Shown here: piece after piece, positions 35,444 to 45,514 of the stretch
Layout: every line of letters begins with the position of its first letter
How positions within the stretch are numbered: position 1 is the stretch's first letter
NCBI GenBank assembly: GCA_965208815.1
Contig: OZ242357.1
Coordinates: forward strand, 1,116,001-1,180,000
DNA from: Bin55 sp009840545
GTDB taxonomy: Bacteria > Pseudomonadota > Gammaproteobacteria > Pseudomonadales > Azotimanducaceae
Length of the DNA stretch: 64,000 nucleotides
Direction: 5' to 3'
Notes under the pieces: model-generated
What the model was told of the DNA's origin: nothing
Database searches by the model: none
What the model saw: the letters and a program-made list of their open reading frames with translations, nothing else
Translations under genes and position numbers: made by a program

Positions 35444-36532
35444 GTGACATCACAGCACTTTGATTTTGACCCAACTCGTGCATTGCCCGCAGCTTCTTAT
35501 CGCGATCCAGCGTGGTTATCTGTCGAGATGGACCGCATTTGGCACGGCGACTGGGTTTTCGTGACAACAGAAGATGCACTTTCCAATCCAGGTGACCAGC
35601 TACCTGTTGTCATTGGCAATCAGCCTGTGCTCGTGCTACGAAACCAGTCGGGAGACTTGACAGTTCTATCAAATCTGTGCGCTCATAGAGGCACATTGCT
35701 CGTCGAAGAACCAACGAATGATAAACGGATTCAGTGCCCCTACCATGCGTGGACCTACGATGACGCGGGAAAGCTAATAGCGTGTCCATTCGAGACACCC
35801 GGTTCGATTGATAGGGACTCTCACTGCCTTCCGGTCTATCGAGTTGAATCTTGGCACGGCCTCGTGTTCGTTAGTCTCAATAGAGAAGTCGAAACGCTCA
35901 AACAGCGCTTTTCGGCTGTCGAGCCTTTTGTTGTTGAACGAGGCTTCGGTACATTACATCAGGGATCCGCACGTGAGATCAACGAGGTGTGGGAATGCAA
36001 CTGGAAGATCGCTACCACCAACGCTATGGAGAGCTACCATCTGTTCAAGGTTCACCCGTCCACGCTCGAGCCGATCACACCTTCACGTACTGCGTACTAC
36101 ATAACCGGCTCAGCTCGAGCTACCGCGACAGGAGGTACTGTTACAGGAGGTGCGGACTACCTTCTCATTAGCCTACCGCCCGCGTTCGTCGGAGTATTCA
36201 CCGACGAGAGCTTTTTCTGGTTGGCCGTGTACCCTATCGATACTCACCGATGTACTTTACGGGTTGCAGGAGCGTATGGATCGGAACAAGATGCAGACGT
36301 ATTCCGACAGCTGACCTCCTTCCTCACAGATTCGATCGGTTCCTCGGAGCTGACCGCGTTTCTTTCCGAGGACAAAGCAATTTGTGAACGAGTACAACGA
36401 GGAATCGCTGGGGATTTCCGACCGGGTCAACTACTTCCGATTGAGCGAGTTGTTATGGATTTCGGCCACTACCTGAATTGGCGCATCAACAACGTCGAAC
36501 CACCTACAGTGCATTTGGAGCAGAATTCATGA
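35444..36532 (+). CDS. Rieske aromatic-ring-hydroxylating oxygenase alpha subunit
   Basis: A 362-residue protein with the Rieske [2Fe-2S] motif: C79-x-H81 (CAHRG) and C98-x2-H101 (CPYHAW). The catalytic part begins with NWKIATTNAMESYH, followed by HPSTL, supplying the ligands of the mononuclear iron. Such enzymes hydroxylate or demethylate aromatic or quaternary-ammonium compounds with a separate reductase, which is not encoded next to it. The start is GTG with AAAAGGAG upstream. It is divergent from the TetR gene and overlaps the next small membrane protein gene (ATGA). Confidence 0.9.
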   Translation: MTSQHFDFDPTRALPAASYRDPAWLSVEMDRIWHGDWVFVTTEDALSNPGDQLPVVIGNQPVLVLRNQSGDLTVLSNLCAHRGTLLVEEPTNDKRIQCPYHAWTYDDAGKLIACPFETPGSIDRDSHCLPVYRVESWHGLVFVSLNREVETLKQRFSAVEPFVVERGFGTLHQGSAREINEVWECNWKIATTNAMESYHLFKVHPSTLEPITPSRTAYYITGSARATATGGTVTGGADYLLISLPPAFVGVFTDESFFWLAVYPIDTHRCTLRVAGAYGSEQDADVFRQLTSFLTDSIGSSELTAFLSEDKAICERVQRGIAGDFRPGQLLPIERVVMDFGHYLNWRINNVEPPTVHLEQNS

Positions 36533-36807
36533 AACAAATGCGACCTCTAAATGCGCCACCAGTCAATCTAGCACCCACATGGATTGCGCTAGTGATTGTC
36601 TGGTTTGCAGTTCTAGTGAACCAGCCTTGGATATTCGGGCTCTTGTTTCTGGCATGGGCAATCTACGACTTGGTGACCGGCGAGAGTTCTTTCGTACAAA
36701 CACTGAATCGCAAATTTCATCCCATTGCGTTCTGGGTGGTTGTGTTGACATGGCTCGCATTCGCCTGTCTGTACATCGCCTACGCAATTTGGAGCACCTC
36801 GAGCTGA
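36529..36807 (+). CDS. Small three-helix membrane protein
   Basis: A 92-residue protein starting at an ATG that overlaps the stop of the Rieske oxygenase gene, so it is translated with it. Hydrophobic helices lie at about 14-30, 31-48 and 66-88. No family is recognised. The context suggests uptake or membrane support for the oxygenase substrate, but that is inference only. Confidence 0.65.
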   Translation: MKQMRPLNAPPVNLAPTWIALVIVWFAVLVNQPWIFGLLFLAWAIYDLVTGESSFVQTLNRKFHPIAFWVVVLTWLAFACLYIAYAIWSTSS

Positions 36808-36988
36808 CCTTTGTTTTTTGACTGTATAGAGTCAATATGCATCTGGTCGTTACCTAGCCGTCCGAGAATGAATACATCTAACCTTAATCTTTACGTCGGC
36901 TTAAATCGCTAGACTCAGTCCCAGAATTCGTGGCACTTTCTGAGACAGTTCGTTAGCATAACCTGCTGTGGAGGAGGAATCTACGGTC

Positions 36989-37270
36989 ATGTCCAAGCGT
37001 AGCAAGTTCGAACCCGAGTTCAAGGAGCAGGCCGTTTCGCTTGCGTTGAATTCGCAGTTGTCGCAGACGCAGATCAGCGAGGAGCTTGGGATTTCCTAGA
37101 GCCTGCTGTCGCCTTGGGTGAGAGAGCACCGTGCGCGTTGCGAGCGGGGAAGCGACTCGGAGGAGTTGGTCCGGTTGCGGCGTGAGAACGCCCGTTTGAA
37201 GCGGGAGTGCGCGTTTCTGACAAAGGCTGCGGACTACATTGCACACGCGTCCAACCCAAGCCTCAAGTGA
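36989..37270 (+). pseudogene. IS3-family OrfA remnant with a stop
   Basis: The frame reads MSKRSKFEPEFKEQAVSLAL, typical of IS3/IS911 OrfA, with GAGGAGG upstream. A TAG at 37097 interrupts the helix-turn-helix right after ELGIS. The C-terminal leucine-zipper part (LVRLRRENARLKRECAFLTKAAD) is still readable. OrfB is missing: only about 150 bases of unrecognised sequence follow before the next gene. It is a decayed IS unrelated in sequence to the intact element at 7.9 kb. Confidence 0.8.
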
Positions 37271-37457
37271 TCTCGGAAGAGACCGTCCGCATCAACGACC
37301 ACATCGTCGGGCTCTACAACGTGATACGACGCCGGGCCAGCGCCGAAGCCGTTGTCCGAGACGTCGTCTTGGAAACCGAGGGTCGAACAACCAATGTATT
37401 ACTTCAGGAAGACCGTTAACATACTGGCGTCCACAAAAAAGTGCCACAAACCCGACC

Positions 37458-39002
37458 ATGACTACATCTTCTAACAACAGCCAAACCCGATGGTCTACTA
37501 CCGGCAAGCTTACACTGGCAAGAGTAGCTCTAGTCGTAGTCACTATTTGTGTAGTTTGGTTGTTTGTACAACAACTTGGTGCAAGTCTATCCGACGCGAA
37601 AATTGATGAAGAACCAATGGTGTCGAGAGGCACCGAGGACTTATCTCAGAATCCTCTCGAACCCTTGTCACACCAAGGTTCAGAATTGGAGATGAAGGAC
37701 GTTGCTGTAGTTCTAACGCCAGAACGGACAATCCTCAATGTTGACTGCAGAATGCTGTCTGGAGAGGGAGCCGCCGAAGATGTGGCTGTTGTCACAATCC
37801 TTTCGTTAAAGGGTGCCGAATTTGCAGTCCTGGACGAAAATGGAACTCTAACCAGTGGCAGATTGGATTTTAGACCTCACCATTTCCGCATTGGTCGTCG
37901 GCCAGATGGGTCGGTGCTGGTCGGGTTTGCAAATCTTCGGTTGAACTCCCGAGTAATTCGACCTCTGGACTCTGACGAACCGGTTCGAATTTACCATGGG
38001 GATCACGTAGTCTACGAGACTAACAAGGCGTTCGACTTCGATATCGCAGTGGACGGCTCGTCGTTCTTCGTGCTTGAACCTTCGCCGGGAGGCGAGTCTC
38101 GTTTGGTGATTAGAAACATGGGCGATGGCACTCAGAAAGAGATTGAATTGGGAACCAGATTCTCTTCTTCCAACGCCTTTTCGCCTGGCGAACATGTGCC
38201 GGTTTATTCAGCGGACTCCTCGGAGATCATGTTCACACCAGCCCACGCAGACGCTATGGGAATAGGCACCTATTGGATCTATCCCGTCGGTGAAGGTCTT
38301 GCACGAGAAATAACCGTCCAGGACAGTCAGGGAGCTTGGCTGACTTCGAGCGAGAACGGCTATGTTGTTGACCGGCTTGATGAGCTAGCACTGGAAGAGC
38401 GAGGTGACGTTTGGCAAGTAACTCGCAAGCGATTCGACCATTCAATAGGTGGAACAGAAGTGCTTTGGAGCAGTAGGGTGTATGTCAAGAACCATTATGG
38501 GATGCTTTCCCTTTCGCAAAATGGCAGATGGTTGGGATTATCGGGATGGAACTACAAGGTTTTGGATACAAACACCGGGGAGACTGTATTCGACTTCCCA
38601 CGGGCACCGGATCGAAAAGCTGTCTTTGCTCGGTTAGCTCCAGTTCTACCGGAAGGAGCGACGCTGGCAGACGTAGGTAGGATAGGAAATATTCGGTTCA
38701 AAGGAAACTCTCTTGTGTCGTATCGTACGGTTGGAGATGCCTCACCATGTAGCACCAAGAAAGACGAAAAATACGATAACAGGAAATGGAGAGAGTGTAT
38801 TCGGGAACTTCGATTGCAGGGCAGGTACAGGACTTACTATGATGTCTTTGACATGAGTAATACACAGATTGATGGTCCTCCTGCCTACATCACAGAAGTT
38901 TTTGAAGAGTCGAATTGCATGCCTGCGAATTCTCCTAGAAGGGGACTCGTAGACCTTGATGGTCAATTAGCGTTCAGACCACAGCAGGACTCAAGTAACT
39001 AG
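37458..39002 (+). CDS. Membrane-anchored propeller-like protein, unknown
   Basis: A 514-residue protein with one N-terminal membrane helix (about 17-37) and a large periplasmic part of repeated beta segments (VYSADSSEIMFTP, YGMLSLSQNGRWLGLSGWNY, DTNTGETVFDFP) resembling a WD40/YVTN-type propeller. No catalytic motif is visible. The ATG at 37458 is chosen because the helix starts just after it; the open frame extends back into IS remnant sequence, so the native promoter may have been replaced by IS DNA. There are four cysteines, one pair near the C-terminus. Confidence 0.65.
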   Translation: MTTSSNNSQTRWSTTGKLTLARVALVVVTICVVWLFVQQLGASLSDAKIDEEPMVSRGTEDLSQNPLEPLSHQGSELEMKDVAVVLTPERTILNVDCRMLSGEGAAEDVAVVTILSLKGAEFAVLDENGTLTSGRLDFRPHHFRIGRRPDGSVLVGFANLRLNSRVIRPLDSDEPVRIYHGDHVVYETNKAFDFDIAVDGSSFFVLEPSPGGESRLVIRNMGDGTQKEIELGTRFSSSNAFSPGEHVPVYSADSSEIMFTPAHADAMGIGTYWIYPVGEGLAREITVQDSQGAWLTSSENGYVVDRLDELALEERGDVWQVTRKRFDHSIGGTEVLWSSRVYVKNHYGMLSLSQNGRWLGLSGWNYKVLDTNTGETVFDFPRAPDRKAVFARLAPVLPEGATLADVGRIGNIRFKGNSLVSYRTVGDASPCSTKKDEKYDNRKWRECIRELRLQGRYRTYYDVFDMSNTQIDGPPAYITEVFEESNCMPANSPRRGLVDLDGQLAFRPQQDSSN

Positions 39003-39251
39003 TACACGACGGACAAGCTAACCCCGTTGTTCGTACGAATCAGGGCTTGTGTTACGCGAAGGACGTTAGGTTGCCGATGGGCTCACAAGAGAATTCGCGA
39101 TTTTTGGGATGATTCGGTTCGCTAAACTCAACCTAGCTCAATACTGATATAATAATCTTAGACCCAATCCTCCCCTCAAGTAGCAATGTGCGCAAACAGC
39201 TTCACTCTCGATCCGGGGTAGATTTCCTGGAGCCTCCTCGGTAGATCGAAG

Positions 39252-40661
39252 ATGGAACCTACAGCCACCCAATCCGCGTCCTTTGGTCAGATTGTCCGCA
39301 ATCTCAAAGACCAGAGACTTTGGCGGATCTTTCTCATCGGTTGTGCAAGTGGTTACCCATGGGTGCTCATTGGTGGAAACCTAAGTCTCTGGTTGAGACA
39401 AGAGGGTTTTGAGAGGAAGTCCATTGGCTTTATTGGCTTCGTGTTTACCGTGTACACGATTAACTTTCTCTGGGCTCCAATCCTTGATTCCGTCAAGCTA
39501 AATTTCTTCGGAATTGGACAACGTAAGTCATGGATCGTACTTTGCCAGTGCGCAATTGTTGCATTCACAATTCTCATGGCATTGATGGGACCGAATTGGA
39601 ATCTAGCGTTGTTTGTTGTTGCCGTGATAGGCATCGGTGCTGCCTCTGCAACCCAAGACCTTGCCATAGATGCGTATCGCATTACTGTAATTCGTGAAGA
39701 CGAGAAAGAAATGGTGGGATTGGGTGCAGCAATGGCAACCGGCGGCTGGTGGGTAGGTTCCGGCTTACCTAGTGGCATTCTTTTGTACCTAACCGATTTG
39801 GACGCGATTACATGGAATAGTGTCTATCTTGTGGCTGCCGTGGCTATTGTCCCCATTACCGCTGTAGTCGCCTGGTTCTTTGAAGAACCTAAATTGGAGC
39901 AGGTTCATGTGGGTCGAAACTGGTTCTTGAAGGTTCTCCTCGCCTATGTCGACACTATTAGAGACTTCTTTCGTCGTCATGGCGTTGAGATTGCACTAAG
40001 CCTGCTGCTGTTCATAGTCTTGTTCAAGATTGGAGAGGCGTTTCTCGGGAGAATGGCGAAGACGTTCTATGAAGATGTGGGGTTTACGAATTCTCATATG
40101 GGGACGGCAGATCTGATCGACACTGCAATTGTCATAGTCTTCTCCACTCTGGCTGGGATCGTTGTTCCTCGTTTAGGCATCTTCAAGATGTTGCTCATAG
40201 CAGGAATTGCCATGGCTGCCACCAATCTCATGTTTGCGTGGATCGCTGCGACCGGTCCGTCGGTGGGTCTTTTCTACTGGACCATCATCTCCGATGGGAT
40301 CACAACCTCCGTATCATCGGTAGCGTTTGTGGCATTCCTTAATTTCTATGTAAGTCACCTTCATGCTGCAGGACAATACGGTGCGCTAGCTTCCCTAGGT
40401 ACCGCAAGCAGAACTTTTTTAGGGGGCTTCAGTGGGCTCCTGATTGATGGTTTGGGCGGGAATTGGTCGCTCTTCTTCGTACTTACTTCCGTAGCGGTTG
40501 TTCCATCCTTATTCGTACTTGCGATCATGGCAATCAGGTTCAAGTCAAGAGGAGGTTTGCTGGGAAGCAAGGTCGGGTCCGGCACACCTTCGACACCCAC
40601 ACCAACAGAAATCCGTAAAGCAGGGCCGATCCCCAATTCAGGTAGATCTGGAAAGTCGTGA
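39252..40661 (+). CDS. AmpG-like MFS transporter, copy 1
   Basis: A 469-residue transporter with twelve or so membrane helices. The segment ASGYPWVLIGGNLSLWLRQEG, followed by YTINFLWAP and ATQDLAIDAYRIT, is the AmpG/PAT-family signature; AmpG imports anhydro-muropeptides from cell-wall turnover. The true substrate of this divergent copy is unknown. A soluble polar C-terminal tail follows the last helix. A clear paralogue lies at 60170-61528, with long identical stretches such as FVAFLNFYVSHLHAAGQYGA versus FVAFITYYVSHLHAAGQYGA. Convergent with the next gene. Confidence 0.85.
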   Translation: MEPTATQSASFGQIVRNLKDQRLWRIFLIGCASGYPWVLIGGNLSLWLRQEGFERKSIGFIGFVFTVYTINFLWAPILDSVKLNFFGIGQRKSWIVLCQCAIVAFTILMALMGPNWNLALFVVAVIGIGAASATQDLAIDAYRITVIREDEKEMVGLGAAMATGGWWVGSGLPSGILLYLTDLDAITWNSVYLVAAVAIVPITAVVAWFFEEPKLEQVHVGRNWFLKVLLAYVDTIRDFFRRHGVEIALSLLLFIVLFKIGEAFLGRMAKTFYEDVGFTNSHMGTADLIDTAIVIVFSTLAGIVVPRLGIFKMLLIAGIAMAATNLMFAWIAATGPSVGLFYWTIISDGITTSVSSVAFVAFLNFYVSHLHAAGQYGALASLGTASRTFLGGFSGLLIDGLGGNWSLFFVLTSVAVVPSLFVLAIMAIRFKSRGGLLGSKVGSGTPSTPTPTEIRKAGPIPNSGRSGKS

Positions 40662-40705
40662 AGCTGGCGAATTGGGGACTTCCTAGATCCTGTCCGCACA
40701 TACGC

Positions 40706-40729
40706 AATCCTAGTAACACTACTAGGATT
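40706..40729. terminator. Bidirectional hairpin between convergent genes
   Basis: AATCCTAGTA and TACTAGGATT form a perfect 10-bp stem around an ACAC loop, midway between the convergent transporter and small membrane protein genes. A and T at the stem base substitute for a T-run. Confidence 0.55.
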
Positions 40730-40761
40730 CCGATTCCCGATAGAGATCCCGCTGCTACTTC

Positions 40762-41169
40762 TTAGGGCACAAAACGCAAGAGTCCAGCGACTTTGAAACG
40801 TCCTAACGCATAAAGCAGAAAGCCACAGAGTAGGTCAGAGCAAAGCACGAAGCCCCCGAACGTCACAAAGAGGGATCGACCATCAAGAGCAAGTGTCCGG
40901 CCGGTAACCACAAGTACAAGCCATACTGCCATCGGTGTTGCTAGCAATGCTCCAGGGATTTCGCTCCTGAATGCCCCCACGATCGCCATTGCGGCTGATC
41001 CCACGAGAATCAGCCCGATTCCCTCAACAAAGTAGGCAGAGAGAATTCCACCAATTATCAGCGAAGCTATGGCGATGTTGGTGACCGAGTACGATAGTCT
41101 GCGGACGATACCTATTGTTAGTCCTGCGCCTACTTTGAGATCGGCAAGTAGGGTATTGGCTATTCTCAA
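40762..41169 (-). CDS. Four-helix membrane protein, unknown
   Basis: A 135-residue protein with four hydrophobic segments (about 26-46, 48-66, 72-89 and 99-120) and few charged residues apart from both ends. No family is recognised. It stands alone between the AmpG-like gene and a gene-poor stretch. The ATG at 41169 has no strong ribosome-binding site. Confidence 0.55.
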   Translation of the reverse strand: MRIANTLLADLKVGAGLTIGIVRRLSYSVTNIAIASLIIGGILSAYFVEGIGLILVGSAAMAIVGAFRSEIPGALLATPMAVWLVLVVTGRTLALDGRSLFVTFGGFVLCSDLLCGFLLYALGRFKVAGLLRFVP

Positions 41170-41979
41170 TTAGAGATGCCGACGGATTGGACTTTCCAAT
41201 TCTCGGTTTCACGGCAGTCAGTAGGACATCTGGAAGTGTGATGCACCGAACGTGCCGCTGGACTCCGTCATCTCGATTGTGTTTCGAGTGTCTTGTCTTC
41301 TCCGCTCGGTTGCCGAATATTCGATGGGTACAGTTGTTTCCACATAGCAAATTGAGAACTGAACACAAACCTCAGTTTCTGAATTTGCCAACGGAATGGA
41401 GGCGTTTTGAACGAAGATAGCCGAAAAGGTCCTCCAGATGGCCGACGGGCGGAAACGACTCAACCCTTTGAACTGTAACACCCCCGTCCAGGTGGTTCGG
41501 GACGTCGGGTTAGCGAGTGCGAATGCGCCAACCGGAGAACACTTTGTCGTCTACCAAGCTGTAGTCTCCGTTCGGATAGGTGTTGAACAGGTCTGGATTT
41601 CTCTTGGGATACTTAAGGTACGTATTCCTCGCCCATCCGGGACACGCTTCCCTCAGACATCATTCCCCAAAACGAGGGTTCAATGCACCAATGCGGAGAG
41701 CTTCTCTTACATGCCAAACAAAACTGCGACCGTGCTGCCGCGGCACATACTTCTCGACACCGGAAACCGGACGGGGCGCTTTCACGAAATCATCCAGTTC
41801 GAATTATTCATCGGCATGCTGCGGATTGGGTTACCGTTGTAACGAGGTACACCTGGTCTGTGAGCGTGTATTAGTCTTGAAAGAGACAAGAAAGTTCTCT
41901 TGTCTTGCGTTGACAGATCGCGGTCCGGCAGGTTGTCAGCAACGTCTTGTACCGAGATTAGTCGACCCAATCAGCCGAA
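41170..41979. other. Gene-poor 0.8 kb with a decayed gene
   Basis: No intact gene. The best signal is a damaged minus-strand frame at 41510-41803 (separate entry). Overlapping plus-strand frames of 60-137 codons lack start signals and known motifs. Confidence 0.4.
41510..41803 (-). pseudogene. Decayed coding fragment, unknown family
   Basis: A single minus-strand frame of 98 codons with one internal TGA reads like a real protein: FELDDFVKAPRPV, VEKYVPRQHGRSFVWHVREA, NPRFGE-stop-CLREACPGW, then LKYPKRNPDLFNTYPNGDYS. Tyrosine, proline and tryptophan placement looks like conserved blocks, but I do not recognise the family. A stop also precedes it. It is most likely a remnant of a deleted gene. 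Confidence 0.35.
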
Positions 41980-43881
41980 TCACCAACGGCTAAACGAAGA
42001 TGCGTTGTCTACCTCAAGTTGAAGCTTGTCCTCGTCTGTAAGGAAGCTTTTCGCCTCCTCGATCTGTTTATCGGACAAAGCTGGATTCCAATAGCGATTG
42101 GACAGAACAAGTGCCATTGCCGCTTTCGACTTGAGCTCCCGGGTATCAAAACGGTCCATGGAATTGAGCAATTCTTCGGCATTGGATCTTGCCCAAGTCG
42201 CAGCTATTGTTTCAAAAACTGCACTCTTCTCCTTTACAGAGACGCTTGGAAGCAAGTTGAGTGCTCGATCTACGTCCTTGTCTTGTACCAATGCTCTTGC
42301 AACATTCCGGTATGCCCCTAAGCGGGTTTGACCTTCCCGTACCTGCGGGAGAAACTCCAACGCCCTATCGATGTTTTCTTGCACAAGCGATGTAATGACT
42401 CTCAACTCCATTCCCACCTCGCCATCAGGAATCGGCTGTCCGATAGCGACTGTCCACGCACGTTCCGGATCAACTGCTGCAAGCCTGCCTATGACTCTGA
42501 CCAGCAGTAGAGACTGCATGTCCTTGTTGGAGGGTTCATTCAGAATCCAATCCAATGCTGCCTTGGAGTCTCCTCTGGACCAATTGTCAACAAGGTCACT
42601 TGCAGCTTTGGTTTTAGTTGGTCCAGATTCGAGCTTTTCTATCAACTGAGCAGCTTCTCTGGGGGATCTCCAGGATATGGAATACAGTGCGCTCGTTGTA
42701 GCACTTCCTTGCAGATGGGAGGGTAGTGTTGAAACGCTATCCAACAGTTCGTATGGATCGGAATATGAAGCCCACGCTCTGATAGCGGTACCTTCCAACT
42801 CGGTCCGAAGCGATTCTTCTTCAATCTCCGAGAGTGCGGCTAGAGCAGCCTTCGGATCTGAGGTCGCCCAGGCTTCGATAACGCCCCATCGGGCTATGTT
42901 GTAAAGGTCTTCTTCTAGATTCAGTGCATATTCGAGTGCACCCTTCGGGTCTATTTGGACGGCGGCTCGGAGAACGTCACGAGTTACGTGAACTTCTATC
43001 TGGGAATTTGTGAGCGACTGAAAAATCTGATCCAATACACTCAGACCCCGTTTTTCGACCCAAGCGTTTGCTACGCGTGAAATACTCGTCCAGTTCTGAA
43101 TGTCTCCCTGCAGTTTACTGACTAAATCGCTCCACAGTTCATCTGGGTTCTCGACCGCTTCTTCAACCTCCATCTGGGTGAATAGCGAAGTGGCTACTCG
43201 CTCATTTTCGAGGTCGCAGGCTATTGAAAGTGCCTGATCTTCGGAAAGATCCATCCTTTCAAGAAGGATCGCCTCAGTAGCCGAACCTCTGACACTCTCA
43301 CTGAGTAATCGTGCATTTGCAACGGCTTCTTCTAAATCGGACCGTGCCCATTCTTGAAAGACAACTTTGACCAGTTTCCCTGAGTAGCGCGGTTCGCGTT
43401 TGTCCATTTCAATAGCCTGCGATAGCGCTCTCGATGGATTGATTTGTGCAAGTCGATGGATGATGTCTGACTGTAGTTCGAGGCTATTTGAGTGATTCGG
43501 AAGTTCTAGAGATTCAGCCAAGAGATCAATAACACGACGCTCATTGGATCGCGCTAGTACATTTCGTAGCGCCAAACCTCTTTCAAATGGGCTTTTAATG
43601 TCGACGATGTCATGAATGCTCCCTAGAGTTTCATTGGGTACACCGATTGGGCTGGATTCATCGCTAGTTCCGTCTTGGACATCTGTAGTACCGACATTCT
43701 CAATGGTGGGCAATGAGCCGACTGAGTCTCCTGATTGGAGCTTCCTATCGGAATCAAGGACAAGAAAGAACACAGCAAAGGTAATCCCAACGCCGAGAAG
43801 AAATGCAACAACAGCTGTGGCAGTAGAGGCAATTCGAGAACTTGAGGACTTCATTCGCTGTTGGATTGGGTGGCGAGCCAT
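41980..43881 (-). CDS. Membrane-anchored helical-repeat protein, copy 1
   Basis: A 633-residue protein with one N-terminal helix (about 21-43) and a long helical part built of repeats of roughly 30-35 residues with the pattern W-x-x-S/R-D-P/S-x-x-AL (VFQEWARSDLEEAV, VIEAWATSDPKAAL, VDNWSRGDSKAALDW, TIAATWARSNAEEL). The type resembles HEAT or TPR-like solenoids facing the periplasm. No catalytic motif is seen. Two relatives lie at 51158-52594 (dead) and 52943-54796; shared blocks include the RAWTVAIGQPIP/QEAFSIAVSQPPLP segment and FLPQVRE/LLPQVRE. Start ATG 43881 or 43854. Confidence 0.75.
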   Translation of the reverse strand: MARHPIQQRMKSSSSRIASTATAVVAFLLGVGITFAVFFLVLDSDRKLQSGDSVGSLPTIENVGTTDVQDGTSDESSPIGVPNETLGSIHDIVDIKSPFERGLALRNVLARSNERRVIDLLAESLELPNHSNSLELQSDIIHRLAQINPSRALSQAIEMDKREPRYSGKLVKVVFQEWARSDLEEAVANARLLSESVRGSATEAILLERMDLSEDQALSIACDLENERVATSLFTQMEVEEAVENPDELWSDLVSKLQGDIQNWTSISRVANAWVEKRGLSVLDQIFQSLTNSQIEVHVTRDVLRAAVQIDPKGALEYALNLEEDLYNIARWGVIEAWATSDPKAALAALSEIEEESLRTELEGTAIRAWASYSDPYELLDSVSTLPSHLQGSATTSALYSISWRSPREAAQLIEKLESGPTKTKAASDLVDNWSRGDSKAALDWILNEPSNKDMQSLLLVRVIGRLAAVDPERAWTVAIGQPIPDGEVGMELRVITSLVQENIDRALEFLPQVREGQTRLGAYRNVARALVQDKDVDRALNLLPSVSVKEKSAVFETIAATWARSNAEELLNSMDRFDTRELKSKAAMALVLSNRYWNPALSDKQIEEAKSFLTDEDKLQLEVDNASSFSRW

Positions 43882-43965
43882 TCGAAATGCTATGTGTTGC
43901 TGCGCGTTCCGTCAACAAGACAAAGCAAAGTGTCTAAGGTGGATTTTTGCCGGAGCTTCGTCCCG

Positions 43966-45380
43966 TTAAGACTTGCCGCGCACTTCATTGGCACAATCCA
44001 ATGGTCCGAAGTCGGTGCCATGTCTCTGATCGCAAAAACGTAGCGCTCTCACTACTTCCGGTGCAACAAGAGCTCCTGAAGTACTCGTTTCCTTATTGAG
44101 CTCCAAGAAAATGATCCCGCCGGTTGGGCTGGGACCACAAGTAAGAGTTGCGTCCACAACATCATCGTTACACAGGTCCTTATACTCCTGTCCATCGCGC
44201 GCCAAATTTATCTGGGAAGTTTCTTTGAAGGAACGCGAGGTCACAACATGACCTCTGAGAAGACGTTCAGAATCAGCGTGTTCGACGATCATCTGTTCCA
44301 GCAGATCTGGTTTGTAGTCTAGGTCTTCATTTTCCATCGCGGCCCAACATAAGGGAGCGAACGGCAGGTCAGGAAGCCCCTTGGTCAGAGGGCCAAATCC
44401 ACCGGACATTCGAGGATTGAGTTCCGTTGGCATAAAGCCTAGCTCAGTAATCACACCGTCTATAGAAAATGGTCCTCTGAAATTCACGTTTTCCCGAAGA
44501 GCGTTTCCAGCCCGTCGTGCCACTTCTCTCATTTCGACTCTATCTTGAACGCTAGGGTCATAGGAAGTGGAACAGCCGCCCCACAAGAATCTTGACTGGT
44601 CGCGATAGCGGAGCGTGATGAGCTCCACAGGTCGAAACACAGCGGTAGTAGTCGGGAACACAACCCCGTGAATACTCATGGGTACCCCCTCCAAGAAGGG
44701 AGCAATCCGGACTTGATCGGCGAACTCTCGTAGTTCATCAACGACACCAGTTATTTCGCCGTTGTTCTTTGCCCACCTGATACCGATAGCACCGCCATGG
44801 ACGCCTTCTCGATTGTCGGCCGCCCAAACCGTACCCCGTCCTTCGTCCAAATCGGCTGCGATTTCGAGAATGTCATGTTGCGACACGCTTACGATTCGAG
44901 ATCGTGCACGCTGAACTCCGATTGAGTCCCAAAAACTGTCGATGGTTGTCTTGTCTTCAACCGCAGTCCACTCAGCTAGGCGCTTCCGTACTTTTCTCGT
45001 CCAGCAATCGACGAAATTTCTCCCAAAGTTGCAGTGCAAACCCAATTTGCTTCGCATTGCGGGTCCCATTGCTGAATTTGTTCGCGGATTCCTATCGGCA
45101 AATCAGTGAGTGAACGCTCAAAGGTACGAGTTGTTTCGACCATATTGCTACTGGCAACGATACCGAGGGTAATGAGGTTCAGGTCGCTAGGGAATTCCGT
45201 TGCGCTAGTTCCCTGATTACCTGCGATCAAAAGGGGAGGGGCTGCACCGAGAGATTCCAGTACTCGTGCTACACCTACCATACCTACATCCACGTCAGCA
45301 ACGTGCAACAACTTGCGATTTTTGTAGATGGGCCGCAATAGATTGCGGTAGTAGTCTATTGCTTCTTTCGTGTGCTTCAC
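43966..45380 (-). pseudogene. ATP-grasp protein gene split by a frameshift
   Basis: Two minus-strand frames overlap: 44976-45380 (N-terminal part, starting MKHTKEAIDYYRNLLRP) and 43966-45069 (ATP-grasp part). The first ends GREKYGSA-stop; the second continues RLAEWTAVEDKTTIDSFWDS, the expected junction in this ATP-grasp group, so one protein of about 470 residues was broken by loss of one base near 44990-45000. Glutamate/asparagine metal ligands (DGVITELGFMPTELNPRMSGG) are intact. ATP-grasp enzymes join a carboxylate to an amine using ATP. It may be a pseudogene or a sequencing error; the junction has no classic slippery site. Confidence 0.75.
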
Positions 45381-45488
45381 AGCGAAGTTCCAATTGAGTG
45401 TTTCCGTTCAAGACGAGCAATGACACCTAGGCGAGCTGGCGTCAATGAGTCTGTTGGGACAGCGAGTGTCTAGTTTCGTTCAGAAGTT

Positions 45489-45514
45489 CGGGGAAAAAAT
45501 GTGATTTTTCCCCG
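45489..45514 (-). terminator. Hairpin terminator of the 45680-46111 gene
   Basis: CGGGGAAAAA and TTTTTCCCCG form a perfect 10-bp stem around a six-base loop. The A and T tracts in the stem let it work as a terminator; it lies downstream of the minus-strand secreted-protein gene. Confidence 0.65.

Noticed and set aside
41588..41680. TGA in the decayed frame as a selenocysteine codon
   Set aside because: A stop also precedes the frame, no start signal is found and no SECIS-type hairpin was evident; decay is simpler.
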